The position numbers were made by a program, and so were the translations under genes. The notes under the pieces are model-generated. The model was given only the letters and a program-made list of their open reading frames with translations. It did not search any database and was not told the origin of the DNA. A stretch of DNA of 64,000 nucleotides from Proteles cristata cristata (Eukaryota > Chordata > Mammalia > Carnivora > Hyaenidae). This document shows positions 47,886 to 59,832 of this stretch, piece after piece (the first letter of the stretch is position 1; each line of letters opens with the position of its first letter). The stretch covers positions 1,488,001 through 1,552,000 of the forward strand of contig JAESUZ010001723.1 in NCBI GenBank assembly GCA_017311185.1. Reading direction: 5' to 3'.

Positions 47886-49028
47886 CACTAGATCCTGTTT
47901 CTCCTACAGCTGAACTTTTGCATCACTCAATGATCAGCAGACTTGGCACATGCCAGGGACTTGTACCAGTCTTCTGGCAATGGGGCCTGCTGTGCTGATT
48001 CTCAGGAGGTCTTGCCCTAGTGGAGATGCACCTGTAGGGCACAGGGGCACAAGGCCTGGTGTAAGCAGCTCCAGCCTCCACTTGGTGGCACTGGTCCGTG
48101 CTGATGAATAGGAGAGAAAATGGAGTTGCCCTGCTCTCTTGTCCCCAGACAGGAGCTTCCACCTGCCACTACTCAGGAAGCCCTCACAAAAGAGCAAACA
48201 ATCAACCCTCCTGTGTCCCCAGCTTCTGTTAGATCCCTGCTTTCACATGGTGTGTATCCAAGTAGTCTGTCTGTCACGTGGCACAACATCCCATGTTTTA
48301 GCTCAGGTGTAGATGGGTTTCAAAACTCCAAGCTTCCTAGACCCCGACACAGAAATGTGCTGATCTTCTTGAGGAGAGTCTTGCTACACTGTAGCTGAGT
48401 GCTGGTTTGTCCCAGAAAATGGTCACAAAAGTGCCTGGCAGCTAAGAGTTTATGGTAAAGTGCAGCAGAAAGCCAGCACCAAGGCTTGCTGCCCTCAGCT
48501 GAAGGCACTGTTCCTTTGCTGGTCAATGGGGCAGCTCAATGTCATCTGCAGGATCTTTTGTACCAAGAAGCCATGCCACCTCTCCCAAATCTACTCCAAG
48601 AAGGGGAAAATGTTTCTACCCATACAACCCAGAGGATCCTGAGACCATGCTATCTATTCCTGGGTTTCCGCCCTCCTTCCCCACCAGAACACCACCAGGA
48701 GAGACCCTGGCAATGGCTCAGATACTTTGTGCTCCACCACTTAAAAAAGCTTACAGTGCCTAGCTCCTCTTCATTTCCCAGTCAGTGGTCTTGGGGAAGA
48801 GTTTTCTTGTAATCCCCTGCACATGACTTCACTCTTTTTTCATTCTTTCTTTCCCGCTCACTCCCTACTCGTCCCATGATCATGGCTCTCTCCCCTCCAC
48901 AGTGCCCACCAAATAAACTCTCTACAGCTCCCACCACCAGGAATTGGTTGTTTTTCTACTGAGAGATGTGCAACTTTGTTCTCTCAATCCTGAGATCGAT
49001 TTCTTGGGTGTTCAGAATAATTTGATAT
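47886..49028 (-). promoter_or_regulatory. L1 5'UTR of the older carnivore copy, antisense
   Basis: Moderately GC-rich, no L1 ORF homology, and different in sequence from the 5'UTR at 27376-29277, so another L1 subfamily. Small frames here (for example 48120-48398, 48486-48812) are not genes. I place it by position and by the remembered carnivore 5'-terminal landmark. Confidence 0.6.
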
Positions 49029-49130
49029 TGGGGAACCTGGGCAGCTCAGTCAGTTAAGCTTCATCCGACCAACTCCGATCATGATCTCACAGTTATTGGG
49101 TTTGAGCTCTGAGTGGGGCTCTATACTGAT
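49029..49130 (+). mobile_element. Can-SINE 5' half only
   Basis: Head ggggaacctgggcagctcag to ctctatactgatagc; the CT tract and tail are absent. Loss of the 3' half is unusual for a SINE and points to a later deletion. Confidence 0.8.
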
Positions 49131-49264
49131 AGCTAGAAATAATTACGCCTAGTGAAAACGGCATGTAGAAAGCCAATAATCCAAAAGCTAGGCCTCTTGC
49201 GCCAATCATTTAGCTAAATTGTAAATGCAAAGGAAAATTTTTTGAAGGAAACTGAAAGTGCTAC
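49131..49264 (+). mobile_element. Tigger1 internal fragment (piece 2 of 3)
   Basis: ctagaaataattacgcctag, gcatgtagaaagcc, aaagctaggcctcttgcgcc, tgtaaatgcaaaggaaaa and gaaggaaactgaaagtgcta match the part of Tigger1 that codes for the N-terminal CENP-B-like helix-turn-helix of the transposase. Same strand as pieces 1 and 3. No open frame remains. Confidence 0.82.
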
Positions 49265-49279
49265 TTCCACTCACCACTG

Positions 49280-49978
49280 TTGTTTAACATAGTCTTGGAA
49301 GTCCTAGCATCAGCAATCAGACAACAAAAGGAAATAAAATGCATCAGAATTGGCAAAGGAGAATTCAAACTTTCACTTTTCACAGACGACATGATATTCT
49401 ACATTGAAAACCCAACACAATCCACGAGAAGCCTACTAGAACTGATCCATGAATTCAGCAAAGTTGCAGGGTACAAAATCAATGTACAGAAATCGGTTGT
49501 ATTTTTATATACCAAAAATGAAGCAACAGAAAGAGAAATCAAGAAACTGATCCCATTCACAATTGCACAAAAAACCATAAAGTACCTCGGAATAAACCTA
49601 ACCAAGGATACAAGAGATCTGTATGATGAAAACTATAGAAAACTTATGAAGGAAATTGAAGAAGACACAAACAAATGGAAAAACATTCCATGCTCATGGA
49701 TAGGAAGAATAAATATAGTTAAGATGTCATTACTACCTAAGGCACTCTACACATTCAATGCAATTCCAATCAAAATTGCACCAGCATACTTCTCAAAACT
49801 AGAACAAACTATCCTAAAATTTGTATGGAACCACAAAAGACCCCGAATAGCCAAAGTAATATTGAAGAAGAAAACCAAAACGGGAGGCATCACCATCCCA
49901 GACTTTAGCCTCTACTACAAATCTGTCATCATCAAGACAGTATGGTATTGGCACAAAAACAGACACATAGACCAATGA
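49280..49978 (+). pseudogene. L1 ORF2p RT palm/thumb fragment, 232 codons
   Basis: Starts at [18 protein letters not shown], contains FTDDMIFY (Ala to Thr beside the catalytic Asp pair) and [12 protein letters not shown], and ends at the L1 insertion. Open but lacks the endonuclease, early RT and C-terminus. Confidence 0.9.
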
Positions 49979-49985
49979 AATGGAA

Positions 49986-51221
49986 TTTTTTTTTTCTTTA
50001 CAAATAGTTTATTGTCAAATTAGTTTCCACATAACACCCAGTGCTCATCCCTACAAGTGTCCTCCTCCATGCCCACCCCTCCTCCCCCCCACATCCATCA
50101 GTCCTCAGTTTTTGTCAGCATTCAAGAGTCTCTCATGGTTTGCCTCTCTCCCTTTCCCCCACCATTTCCCCCCTTCTTCTCCCCCACAGTCCTCTGTTAA
50201 ATTCCTCCTAATCCTCCTAAACGTGCAAACATATGATATTTGTCCTTCTCTGCCTGACTTATTTCCATTGATGGACACATAGGCTCTTTCCTTGTTTTAG
50301 CTACTGTTGAGAGTGCTGCTATGAACATTGGGGTGCATGTGTTCCTATGCATCAGCATTTCTGTATCCTTTCAGTAAATTCCTAGCAGTGTTATTGCTGG
50401 GTCATAGGGGAGTTCTATTGTTAATTTCCTGAGGAACCTCCACACTGTTTTCCAGAGGGGCTGTACCAGTTTACATTCCCACCAACAGTGGAGGAGGGTG
50501 CCCGTTTCTCCACATCCTCACCAGCATCTCGAGTTCTCTGATTTGCTCATTTTAGCCACTCTGACTGGTGTGAGGTGGTATCTCAGTGTGGTTTTGATTT
50601 GTATTTCCCTGATAAGGAGGGATGCTGACCATCGTTACATGTGTCTGTTGGCCATCTGGATGTCCTCTTCAGAGAAGTGTCTGTTCATATCTTCTGCCCA
50701 TTTCTTCACTGGGTTGTTTGTTTTTTGGGTGTGGAGGTTGGTGAGTTCGTTATAGATTCTGGATATTAACCCTTTATCTGATATGTCATTTACAACTATC
50801 TTTTCCCATTCCGTTGGTTGCCTATTAGTTTTCTGGGTTGTTTCCTTTGCTGTGCAGAAGCTTTTAATCTTGATGAGGTCCCAATCGTTTATTTTTGCTC
50901 TTGATTCCCTTGCCTTTGGAGATGTGTCAAGTAACAAGTTGCTGCGGTGGAGGTCAAGGAGGTTGTTTCCTGTTTTTCTCCTCTAGGGTGTTGATAGTTT
51001 CCTGTCTCACATTCAGGTCCTTTATCCATTTTGAGTTTATTTTTGTGCATGGTGTGAGAAAATGATCTAGTTTCATTCTTCTGCATGCTGCTGTCCAGTT
51101 CTCCCAACACCATCTGGTAAAGAGGCTGTCTTTTTTCCATTGGATATTCTTTCCAGCTTTGTCAAAGATTAGTTGGCTGTATACTTTTGGGTCCACTTCT
51201 GAGTTATCAATTCTGTTCCAT
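49986..51221 (-). mobile_element. 5'-truncated L1 3' end, antisense, nested
   Basis: T10 run, 3'UTR and ORF2 C-terminus in reverse to gttatcaattctgttccatt. Has a roughly 113-bp internal deletion near 50262 (ttatttc joins cattgatgg). Flanks agaccaatgaaatggaat (49968-49985) and agaccaatgtaatagaat (51223-51240) act as the target-site duplication. Confidence 0.9.
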
Positions 51222-52572
51222 TAGACCAATGTAATAGAATTGAGAACTCAGAACTGGACCCACAAATGTATGGACAACTAATTTTTGACAAAGTGGGAAA
51301 GAGTATCCAATGGAAAAAAGACAGCCTTTTTCCAGATGGTGTTGCAAAAACTGGACAGCATCATGCAGAAGAATGAAATTAGATCATTTTCTCACACCAT
51401 GCACAAAAATAAAGCCAAAATGGATAAAAGACCTGAACATGAGACAGAAAACCATCAAAACCCTAGAGAATAAAGCAGGAAACAAACTCCTTGACCTCCA
51501 CTGCAGTAACTTCTTACTAGACATATCCCCAAAGGCAAGGGAATCAAGAGCAAAAATAAACTACTGGGACCTCATCAAGATCAAAAGCTTCTGCATGACA
51601 AAGGAAACAATTAATAAAACTAATAGGTAACTGACAGAATGGGAAAAGATAGCTGCAAATGACATATCAGATAAAGGGCTAGTATCCAAAATCTATAAGG
51701 AACTCACCAAACTCCACACCTGAAAAACCAATAGTCCAGTCAAGAAATGGGCAGAAGACACAAACAGACACTACTTCAAAGAGGACATCCAGATGGCCAA
51801 CAGACACATGAAACAATGCTCAGCATCCCTCCTCATCAGGGAAATACAAATCAAAACCACACTGAGATACCACCTCACGCCAGTCAGAGTGGCTAAAATG
51901 AACAAATCAGGAGACTCTAGATGCTGGCAAGGATGTGGAGAAATGGGCACCCTTCTATACTGTTGGTGGGAATGTAAGCTGGTACAGCTCCTCTGGAAAA
52001 CAGCGTGGAGGTTCCTCAAAAAATGAGCAATAGAACTCCCCTATGACCCAGCAATAGCGCTGCTAGGAATTTACCGAAAGGATACAGAAATGCTGATGCA
52101 CAGGGGCACATGGATCCCAATGTTCATAGCAGCACTCTCAACAATAGCCAAAACATGGAAAGAGCCTAAGTGTCCATCCACTGACGAAGGGATCAAGAAA
52201 ATGTGGTTTATCTATACAGTGGAATACTACAAGGCAATGAGAAAGAATGGAATCTGGCCATGTGTAGCAACATGGATGGACCTTGAGGGTGTTATGCTGA
52301 GCGAAATAAGTCAGGCACAGAAGGACAGATACCATATGTTTGCACATATAGGTGGATTAGGAGGAACTTAACGGAGGACCATGGGGAAGAAGAAGGGAAA
52401 ATAGTTGGGGAGAGGGAAGGAGGCAAACCATGAGAGACTCTTGAATGCTGAGAACAAACTGAGGGCTGATGGGGGTGGGGGAGAAGGGAAGGGCGTGATG
52501 CGCATGGAAGAGGGCACTTGTTGGGATGAGCACTGGGTGTTATATGGAAACCAACTTGACAATAAACTACTT
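49986..52572. repeat. 2.6-kb inverted repeat of two L1 3' ends, spacer about 5 nt
   Basis: Left arm 49986-51222 (minus) and right arm 51228-52572 (plus) cover the same L1 interval from the same ORF2 position to the tail. Arms differ by about 113 nt, accounted for by the left-arm deletion. Only agacc (51223-51227) separates them. Confidence 0.88.
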
Positions 52573-52584
52573 AAAAAAATGCAA

Positions 52585-55545
52585 GAGAAAAAAAATCGAA
52601 TTACTAATCAAAAATCTCCCAAGAAACAAAATCCAGGCCCAGATGGCTTTCCAGGGAAATTCTACCAAAGACTTAAAGAAGAATTAACACCTATTCTCTT
52701 GAAGTTGTTCCAAAGAATAGAAATGGAAGGAAAACCTCCAAACTCTTTCTATGAAGCCAGCATTACCTTCAGTCCATAACCAAAGGCCCCACTAAAATAG
52801 AGAACTATAGACCAATTTCCCTGAGGAACATGGATACAAAAATCCTCAACAAGATATTAGCCAACTAGATCTAACAATACAGTAAAAAAATTAATCAAAA
52901 TGACCTAGGGGGATTTATATCTGGGATACAGGGCTGGTTCAATATCTGCAAAACAATCAGTGTGATTCAACACATCAATAAAAGAAAGACAAGAACCATA
53001 TGGTCTTCTCGACAGATGCAGAGAAAGCATTGGACAAAATACAGCATCCTTTCTTGACAAAAACCCTCAAGAAAGTAGGAATAGAAAGATCATACCTCGA
53101 AATCATAAAAGCCATATATGAAAGACCCACCACTAACATCATCCTCAATGTGGAAAAACTGAGAGCTTTCCCCCTAAGGTCAGGGATAAAACAGAGATAT
53201 CCCCTCTCGCCACTGTTATTTGACACAGTACTAGAAGTCTTAACCCCAGCAATCAGACAACATAAAGAAATAAAAGGCATCCAAATCAGTCAGGAGGAGG
53301 TTAAACTTTCACACTTCACAGATGACATGATACTCTATATGTAAAACCCAGAAGATTATACAAAAAAAACTCCTAGAACTGATCCATGAATTCAGCAAAG
53401 TTGCAGGATATAAAATCAATGCACAGAAACCAGTTACATTCCTATACACCAAAAATGAAGCAAAAGAAAGACAAATCAAGGAATCGATCCCATTTACAAC
53501 TGCACCAAAAACCGTAAAATACCTAGGAATAGGGGCACCTGGGTGGCTCAGTCAGTTAAGGGTTCGACTTAGGCTCTGGTCATGATCTCACGGTTCATGG
53601 ATTTGAGCCCCACATTGGGCTCTGTGCCGAATGCTTGCTCAGAGCCTGGAGCCAGCTTCAGATTCTGTCTCCTTCTATCTTTGCCTTTCCAATTCACATT
53701 CTGTCTCACTCTATCTCTCAAAAATAAAAAATGTTAAAAAAAATTTTGTTTTAACCTAGGAATAAATCTAACCAAAGAGGTGAAAAATCTATATACTGAA
53801 AACTATAGAAAACTTATGAAAGAAATTGAAGAAGACACAAAAAATGGAAAAATATTCCAGGCTCCTGGATAGTAAGAACAAATATTGTTAAAATGTCGAT
53901 ACTACCCAAACCATCTACATATTCAATACAATCGCTACCAAAATAATACCTGCATTCTTCACAGACCTAAAACAAACAATCCTAAAACTGTATGGAACCA
54001 GAAAAGGCCCCAAGAAACCAAAGCAATTTTGAAAAAGAAAACCAAACCTGGAGGCATCACAACCCCAGACTTCAAGATGTATTACAAAGCTGTAATCATC
54101 AAGACAGTACGGTACTAGCACAAAAATAGACACTCAGATCAATAAAACAGAAGAGACAGTCCAGAACTGGATCTACAAAAGTATGGCCAACTAATCTTTG
54201 ACAAAGCAGGAAAGAATATCCAATGGAATAAAGACAGTCTCTTCAGCAAATGATGCTGGGAAAACTGGACAGCCGCAAGCAGAAGAATGAACCTGGACCA
54301 CTTTCTTATATCATACACAAAAATATACTCAAAATGGATGAAAGACCTAAACGTAAGACAAGAAGCCATCAAATCCTAGAGGCGAAAGCAGGCAAACCTC
54401 TTTGACCTTAGCCACAGCAACTTCTTACTCAACACGTCTCCAGAGGCAAGGGAATCAAAAGCAAAAATGAACTATTGGGACTTTATCAAAATTAAAAGCT
54501 TCTACACAGTGAAGGAAACAATCAGCAAAACTATTTAGGCAAATGACAGAATGGGAGAAGATATTTTCCAACGACATATCAGATAAAGGGTTAGTATCCA
54601 AAATCTATAAAGAACTCAACACTCAAAAAACAAATAATCCAGTCAAGAAATGGGCAAAAGACATGAATAGACACTCCCCCAAAGAAGACATCCAGATGGC
54701 TAACAGACACATGAAAAGGTGCTCAACATCACTCATCATCAGGGAAACACAAGTCAAAACCACAACGAAATACCACCTCACATCTGTCAGAATGGCTAAC
54801 ATTAACAATTCAGGCAACAACAGATGTTGGCAAGGATGCAGAGAAAGAGGATCTCTTTTGCACTGTTGGTGGGAATGCAAACTGGTGCAGGCACTCTGGA
54901 AAACAGTATGGAGGTTCCTCAAAAAAATTAAAGAGATCCTACCCTACAACCCAGAAATTGCACTACTAGGTATTTAACCAAGGGATATAGGTATGCTGTT
55001 TCAAAAGGGCACATGCACCCCCAAAGTTTATAGCAGCACTAGCAACAATAGCCAAAGTATGCAAAGAGCCCAAATGTCCATCGATGGATGAATGGATAAA
55101 GAAGATATGGTATATATATACAATGAAGTATTATTACTCAGCAATCAAAAAGAATGAAATCTTGCCATTTGCAACTACATGGATGGAGCTAGAGGGTATT
55201 ATGCTAAGCAAAATTAGTCAGAGAAAGACAAGTATCATATGACTTCACTCATATGAGGACCTTAAGATACAAAGCAGATAAACATAAGGGAAGGGAAGCA
55301 AAAATAATATAAAAACAAGAAAGGGGACAAAACATGGGAGACTCTTGAATATGGAGAACAAATGGAGGGTTCCTGGAGGAGTTGTGAGAGGGTGGGATGG
55401 GCTAAATGGATAAAGGGCATTAAGGAATCTACTCCTGAAATCACTGTTGCACTATATGCTAATTAACTTAGATGTAAATTTAAAAATAAATTTTAAAATA
55501 ACAATAAAAAATAAACTTAAAAATTTTTTTTAATTAAAAAACTTT
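52585..55545 (+). mobile_element. Older 5'-truncated L1, sense
   Basis: ORF2 from early RT (frame 52405-52779 contains [17 protein letters not shown] from 52632) through FTDDMILYM (53000-53344), post-RT (53885-54118), C-terminus (54543-54977, [13 protein letters not shown]) and a 3'UTR of the older type, tail to about 55545. Interrupted by a SINE at 53532. More diverged than 49265-52572. Confidence 0.88.
53532..53753 (+). mobile_element. Can-SINE, sense
   Basis: Duplication acctaggaata at 53521-53531 and 53754-53764. Confidence 0.95.
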
Positions 55546-55918
55546 AACATTGGAATTGCTTCTTATGGATGAACAAAGAAACTGGTTTCTTGAGATGGAA
55601 TCTTCTCCTGGTGACAATGTGGCGAATACTGGTGAAACCACAACAAAGGATTTAGAATATTATATCAACTTCATTGATAAAGCAGTAGCAGGGTTTAAAA
55701 AGATTGACTACAATTTTGGAAGAAGTTCTATTGTGAGTAAAATGCTATCCAACAGCATCCCATACTATGAAGAAAAATCATTTATAAAAGGAAGAGTCGA
55801 TCAATGCAACAAACTTCACTGTTATCTTATTTAAACAAATTGCCACAGGCACCCCAACCTTCAGTAGCCACCACTCTAATCAGTCAGCAGCTGTCAACAT
55901 CAAGATAAGACCTTCCAA
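55546..55918 (+). pseudogene. Tigger1 transposase C-terminus (piece 3 of 3)
   Basis: The frame 55550-55834 reads LLMDEQRNWFLEMESSPGD, TTKDLEYYINFIDKAVAGF and SSIVSKMLSNSI, which match the C-terminal region of Tigger1/TIGD1-like transposase as I remember it. Transposase normally cuts and moves the element; this region lies after the DDE catalytic core. Near 55800 the frame is lost; a shifted frame continues with [12 protein letters not shown] residues to about 55918. Same strand as pieces 1 and 2. A domesticated gene is unlikely since the N-terminus and core are absent. Confidence 0.85.
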
Positions 55919-56929
55919 ACAAACCACAAAACTAAGAGGCAACCAACGGAATGGAAAAAGATAGTTGCAAATGACATATCAGATAAAGGGTTAATATCCA
56001 AAATCTATAACGAACTCACCAAACTCCACACCCAAAAAACAAACAACCCAGTGAAGAAATGGGCAGAAGATATGAGCAGACACTTCTCCAAAGACAACAT
56101 CCAGATGGCCAACAGACACATGAAACGATGCTCAGCATCCCTCCTCATCAGGGAAATACAAATCAAAACCACACTGAGATACCACCTCAGGCTAGTCAGA
56201 GTGGGTAAAATGAGCAAATCAGAGAACACTAGATGCTGGAGAGGATGTGGAGAAACGGGCACCCTCCTCCACTGTTGGTGGGAATGTAAACCGGTGCAGC
56301 CCCTCTGGAAAACAGTGTGGAGGTTCCTCAGGAAATTAACAACAGAACTCCCCTATGGCCCAGCAACAGCACTGCTAGGAATTTACGGGATATAGGAGTG
56401 CTGATGCATAGGAGCACATGCACCCCAATGTTCATAGCAGCACTCTCAACAATAGCCAAAACATGGAAAGAGCCTAAGTGTCCGTCAACTGACGAATGGA
56501 TCAAGAAGATGTGGTTTATCTATACGATGGAATACTACATCGCAATGAGAAAGAATGAAATCTGGCCATGTGTAGCAACATGGATGCAACTTGAGGGTGT
56601 TATACTGAGCGAAGTAAGTCAGGCAGAGAAGGACAAATATCATATGTTTGCACGTATAGGAGGATTAGGAGGAACTTAACGGAGGACTGTGGGGGAGGAG
56701 AAGGGGGGAAATGGTGGGGAACAGGGAGAGAGGTAAACCATGAGAGACTCTTGAATGGTGACAAAAACTGAGGACTGATGGATGTGGGGGGGAGGGGGGG
56801 ATGGGCATGGAGCAGGACACTTGTGGGGATGAGCACTGAGTGTTATGTGGAAACTAATTCGACAATAAACTATTTGTAAAAAGAAAAAAGTATGGGAGAA
56901 CAACAAAGATAAAAAAAAAAAAAAAAAAG
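55919..56929 (+). mobile_element. Young 5'-truncated L1 3' end, sense
   Basis: ORF2 C-terminus (frames 56051-56395 and 56317-56679, broken near 56390 by a small deletion), 3'UTR, aataaactatttg and a two-part tail: A-rich 56878-56890, 20 nt of other sequence, then A18 (56912-56929). No duplication found. Confidence 0.9.
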
Positions 56930-57842
56930 AATTGTAACTGTTAAAATGTCCACACTACCCCAAGGAATCTACACATTGCATGCAATCCCTATCAAGATTT
57001 CAATGGCATTTTTCACAGAAAAAAAAATCCTAAAATTTGTAAGGAACCACAAAGACTCAAAAAGCCAAAGCAATCTTGACAAAGAAGAACAAAACCAACA
57101 GCATGACATTTCCTGATTTCAAGGTATATTACAAAGCTATAATACCAGCATCCTACTGGCATAAAAAGAGACACATATATATCAATGGAACAGAAATAGA
57201 CCCATGTCTAAATGGTCAATTAATTTATCACAAAGAAACCAAGAATATACACTGGAAAAAAGACAGCCTCAACAAATGGTGTTCGGAAACCTGGACAGCC
57301 ACATGCAAAAGAATGAAGCCAACTTCTATCTTACACCAAACACAAAAATCAACTCAAAATGGATTAAAGACTTAAAAAGCAATACCTGAAATCATAGAAC
57401 TTCTAGATGAAAATATAGGGCAAGCTCCCTGACATCAGTCTTGGCGTGATTTTTTGCACTTGACACCAAAAGCAAAGGCAACAAAAACAAAAATAAACAA
57501 ATGGGACTTCATCTAAAAAAATAAACTAAAAAGCATCTGCACAGTAAAAGAAACCATCAACAAAATGAAAAGACAACCTACCAAATGGGAGAAAATACTT
57601 GCAGTATCATACATCTAATATGGGGTTAATACCCAAAATATATAGAGAATCCGTACCTCAACAAAAAGAATACAAGCAATCCTATTACAAAATAGGCAGA
57701 GGATCTTAACATTTTCCAAAGGCACATAAAAAGGTGTTCAACATCACTAATCATCAGGTAAATATAAATCAAAACCACAATGAAATATCTCCTAAAACCC
57801 CCCAAGAACTGCCACAAAAATTTTTTTAAAAAGACAGAAAAT

Positions 57843-58056
57843 AGGGTCACCTGGGTGGCTAAGTTGGTTAAGCATCCAACTTCTAATTTTGGTTCAGGTC
57901 ATGATCTCACAGTTTGTGAGATGGAGCTCCATATCAGGCTCTGCACTGACAGTGTGGAGCTGCTTGGGATTCTCTCTCCCTTGCTCTGCCCCTCCCACAT
58001 GCATTCTCTCTCTCAAAAATCAGTATTTTTTAAAAAATGAAAACTAAAAAATTTTT
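57843..58056 (+). mobile_element. Can-SINE, sense
   Basis: Duplication aaaagacagaaaat at 57829-57842 and 58057-58070. Confidence 0.93.
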
Positions 58057-58511
58057 AAAAGACAGAAAATGACAAGTTTTGACCAAAACGTGGAGAAACC
58101 AGAACCACTGCATTGCTGGTGGACATGTAAAATGGTGCAGATGCTATGGAAAACTGTATGGCGGCTCCTCAAAAAGGTAAAAATTACCATATAATCCAGT
58201 CAATGCACTCTGGGTATATGCCCAAAAGAACTGAAAACAAACATGAACACAAAAACTTGTACATGAATGCTCACAGAATTATTCATAATAGCCAAAAAGT
58301 AGAAACAATTGACACACCAACTGATAAACAATATGTAATGTATCCATCCATAAAATGGAGTATTTTCAGCCATAAAAAGGAATGAAGTACTAATACATGC
58401 TACAACATAGATGAATCTTGATAATATTATACTCAGTGAAAAAGGCTAGACACAAAAAGCCATATATTATATGATTCCATTTATATGAAATGCTCAGAAT
58501 AGGCAAGTTCT

Positions 58512-58852
58512 TTTTTCTTAATAGTTTATCATCATGTTGGTTTCCATACAACACCCAGTGCTCATCCCCACAAGTGCCCTCCTCCATGCCCATCACCCCC
58601 TTTACCCTCTCCCCCATACTCAACAGTCCTTGGTTTGTTCTCAACTTTCAAGAGTCTCTCATGGTTTGCCTCCCTCTCTCCCCGTTTCCCCCCTTCTTCT
58701 CCCCCATGGTCCTCCGTTAAGTTCCTCCTAATCCTCCTATACATGCAAACACATGGTAGCTGTCCTTCTCTGCCTGACTTATTTCACTCAGCATAACACC
58801 CTCAAGATCCATCCACGTTGCTACACATGGCCAGATTTCATCTTTCTCACTG
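58512..58852 (-). mobile_element. L1 3' end, antisense, nested
   Basis: Reversed tail, 3'UTR and last ORF2 codons. 17-bp duplication cagaatag(g/a)caagttct at 58495-58511 and 58853-58869. Confidence 0.93.
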
Positions 58853-58951
58853 CAGAATAGACAAGTTCTAACAGACAGAAAGTTGATTAATGTTTGCCAG
58901 AGGCAGAGGAGAAAGTATGGGGAGTGTCTGCTAATGGGCATTAGGCTTCTT

Positions 58952-59137
58952 TTTTTTATATTTATTTATTTACTTGAAAGAGAAAGAGAGCACACAGGAG
59001 CAGGGTAAAGGCAGAGAGAGAGAATCACAAGCAGGTTCCACGTTGTCAGTGCAAAGCCCAACAGGCTAAATATCACAATCATGAGATAAACCTGAGCCAA
59101 AATCAAGAGTCACCAACTAAGCCACCCAGGCACCCCA
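58952..59137 (-). mobile_element. Can-SINE, antisense
   Basis: T-rich tail to head ending aagccacccaggcacccc. Imperfect duplication ggcattaggcttc / ggcatcagatttc. Confidence 0.9.
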
Positions 59138-59234
59138 GGCATCAGATTTCTTTTTGGGGTGATAAAAATGTTCTAGAATTATTAAGACTGTGGTGATGAA
59201 TGCACAACTCTGCAAATACACTATGAATTGCATA

Positions 59235-59441
59235 CTTTATTATTTTTTTTATTTTAGAGAGAGAGGGCATGTGAGTGGGGGAGAGGGAAAGATGGAGGGA
59301 GAGGGAGGTAGAAAGAGAATCTAAAGCAGGATCCACACTCAGCACAGTCCAATGCAGGGCTCAATTCCACAGCCCTAGGATCATGACCTGAGCCAAAATC
59401 AAGAAATCAAATGCTCAACAGACTGAATTACCCAGGCACCC
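59235..59441 (-). mobile_element. Can-SINE, antisense
   Basis: Perfect 14-bp duplication ctatgaattgcata at 59221-59234 and 59442-59455. Confidence 0.94.
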
Positions 59442-59620
59442 CTATGAATTGCATAGTTTAAATGGGGAACTATATGGTATGTGAATTATATCCCAATAAG
59501 GCTATTTTTTTAAAAAGACAAAATGGAAAAGAAAATAGCATCCAAGAGATGATAAACACCATGAAGAAAATTAACCCCAGGAAACAGAAGAAAAAAAATT
59601 TTATTTACCAGAGTAAGAAG

Positions 59621-59624
<4 letters not shown>

Positions 59625-59667
<43 letters not shown>
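59625..59667 (+). repeat. (CA)n microsatellite
   Basis: About 21 uninterrupted AC units. Confidence 0.95.
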
Positions 59668-59832
59668 AGTTATACATTTATATAACTGATTTTTACCTCA
59701 AAAAAATAAAAATAGCACAGACTTTAGAACCTAAGAACAAACACAGTCAATAATCAAAACAAAGATGAAAGCAGATATCTGTACAGTCAGAAGAATCCTC
59801 ATAGGAGAACTTTAAAAGCATTAGAACAATTT

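Larger units (their letters stand above)
43540..49028 (-). mobile_element. Older carnivore L1, near full length, antisense, inserted in Tigger1
   Basis: From reversed 3'UTR (43548) through ORF2 (frames at 43836-44039, 44228-44410, 44696-44893, 45236-45565) to the endonuclease region (46920), then ORF1 start (47284-47400) and 5'UTR (47420-49028, ending near gttttt ctactgagagatgtgc and ttcttgggtgttcagaata). The ORF2 start and most of ORF1 are missing at the nested L1 (46927-47283). SINEs at 44570, 46337 and 47667 interrupt it. Confidence 0.82.
49265..52572 (+). mobile_element. 5'-truncated L1, sense, interrupted by an inverted L1
   Basis: 49265-49985 is ORF2 from the RT palm (frame 49280-49978, active-site FTDDMIFY in place of FADD) to the point agaccaatg; it resumes at 51222 (tagaccaatgtaatagaat) and runs through ORF2 end (GGLGGT at 52371), 3'UTR and aataaactac tail at 52572. 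The inserted antisense L1 occupies 49986-51221. Confidence 0.9.
56930..59515 (+). mobile_element. Old L1 ORF2 end and 3'UTR, sense, with nested elements
   Basis: Diverged ORF2 (frames 57076-57375, 58146-58385) to a 3' end near 59515 (tgtgaattatatcccaataa). Interrupted by SINEs at 57843, 58952 and 59235, and an antisense L1 3' end at 58512-58852. Confidence 0.82.

Noticed and set aside
48120..48812. Cluster of 60-108 codon frames resembling a Pro/Ser-rich gene.
   Set aside because: They overlap each other in different frames in the moderately GC-rich 5'UTR of an antisense L1.
49131..49264. Mitochondrial insertion (NUMT), considered because of the non-L1 sequence.
   Set aside because: Its landmarks match the Tigger1 transposase N-terminal region, and it is collinear with two other Tigger1 pieces.
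55550..55834. Tigger1 frame as a domesticated host gene.
   Set aside because: Only the C-terminal end remains, truncated by an L1 on its right and missing its catalytic core; the frame is lost before the natural stop.
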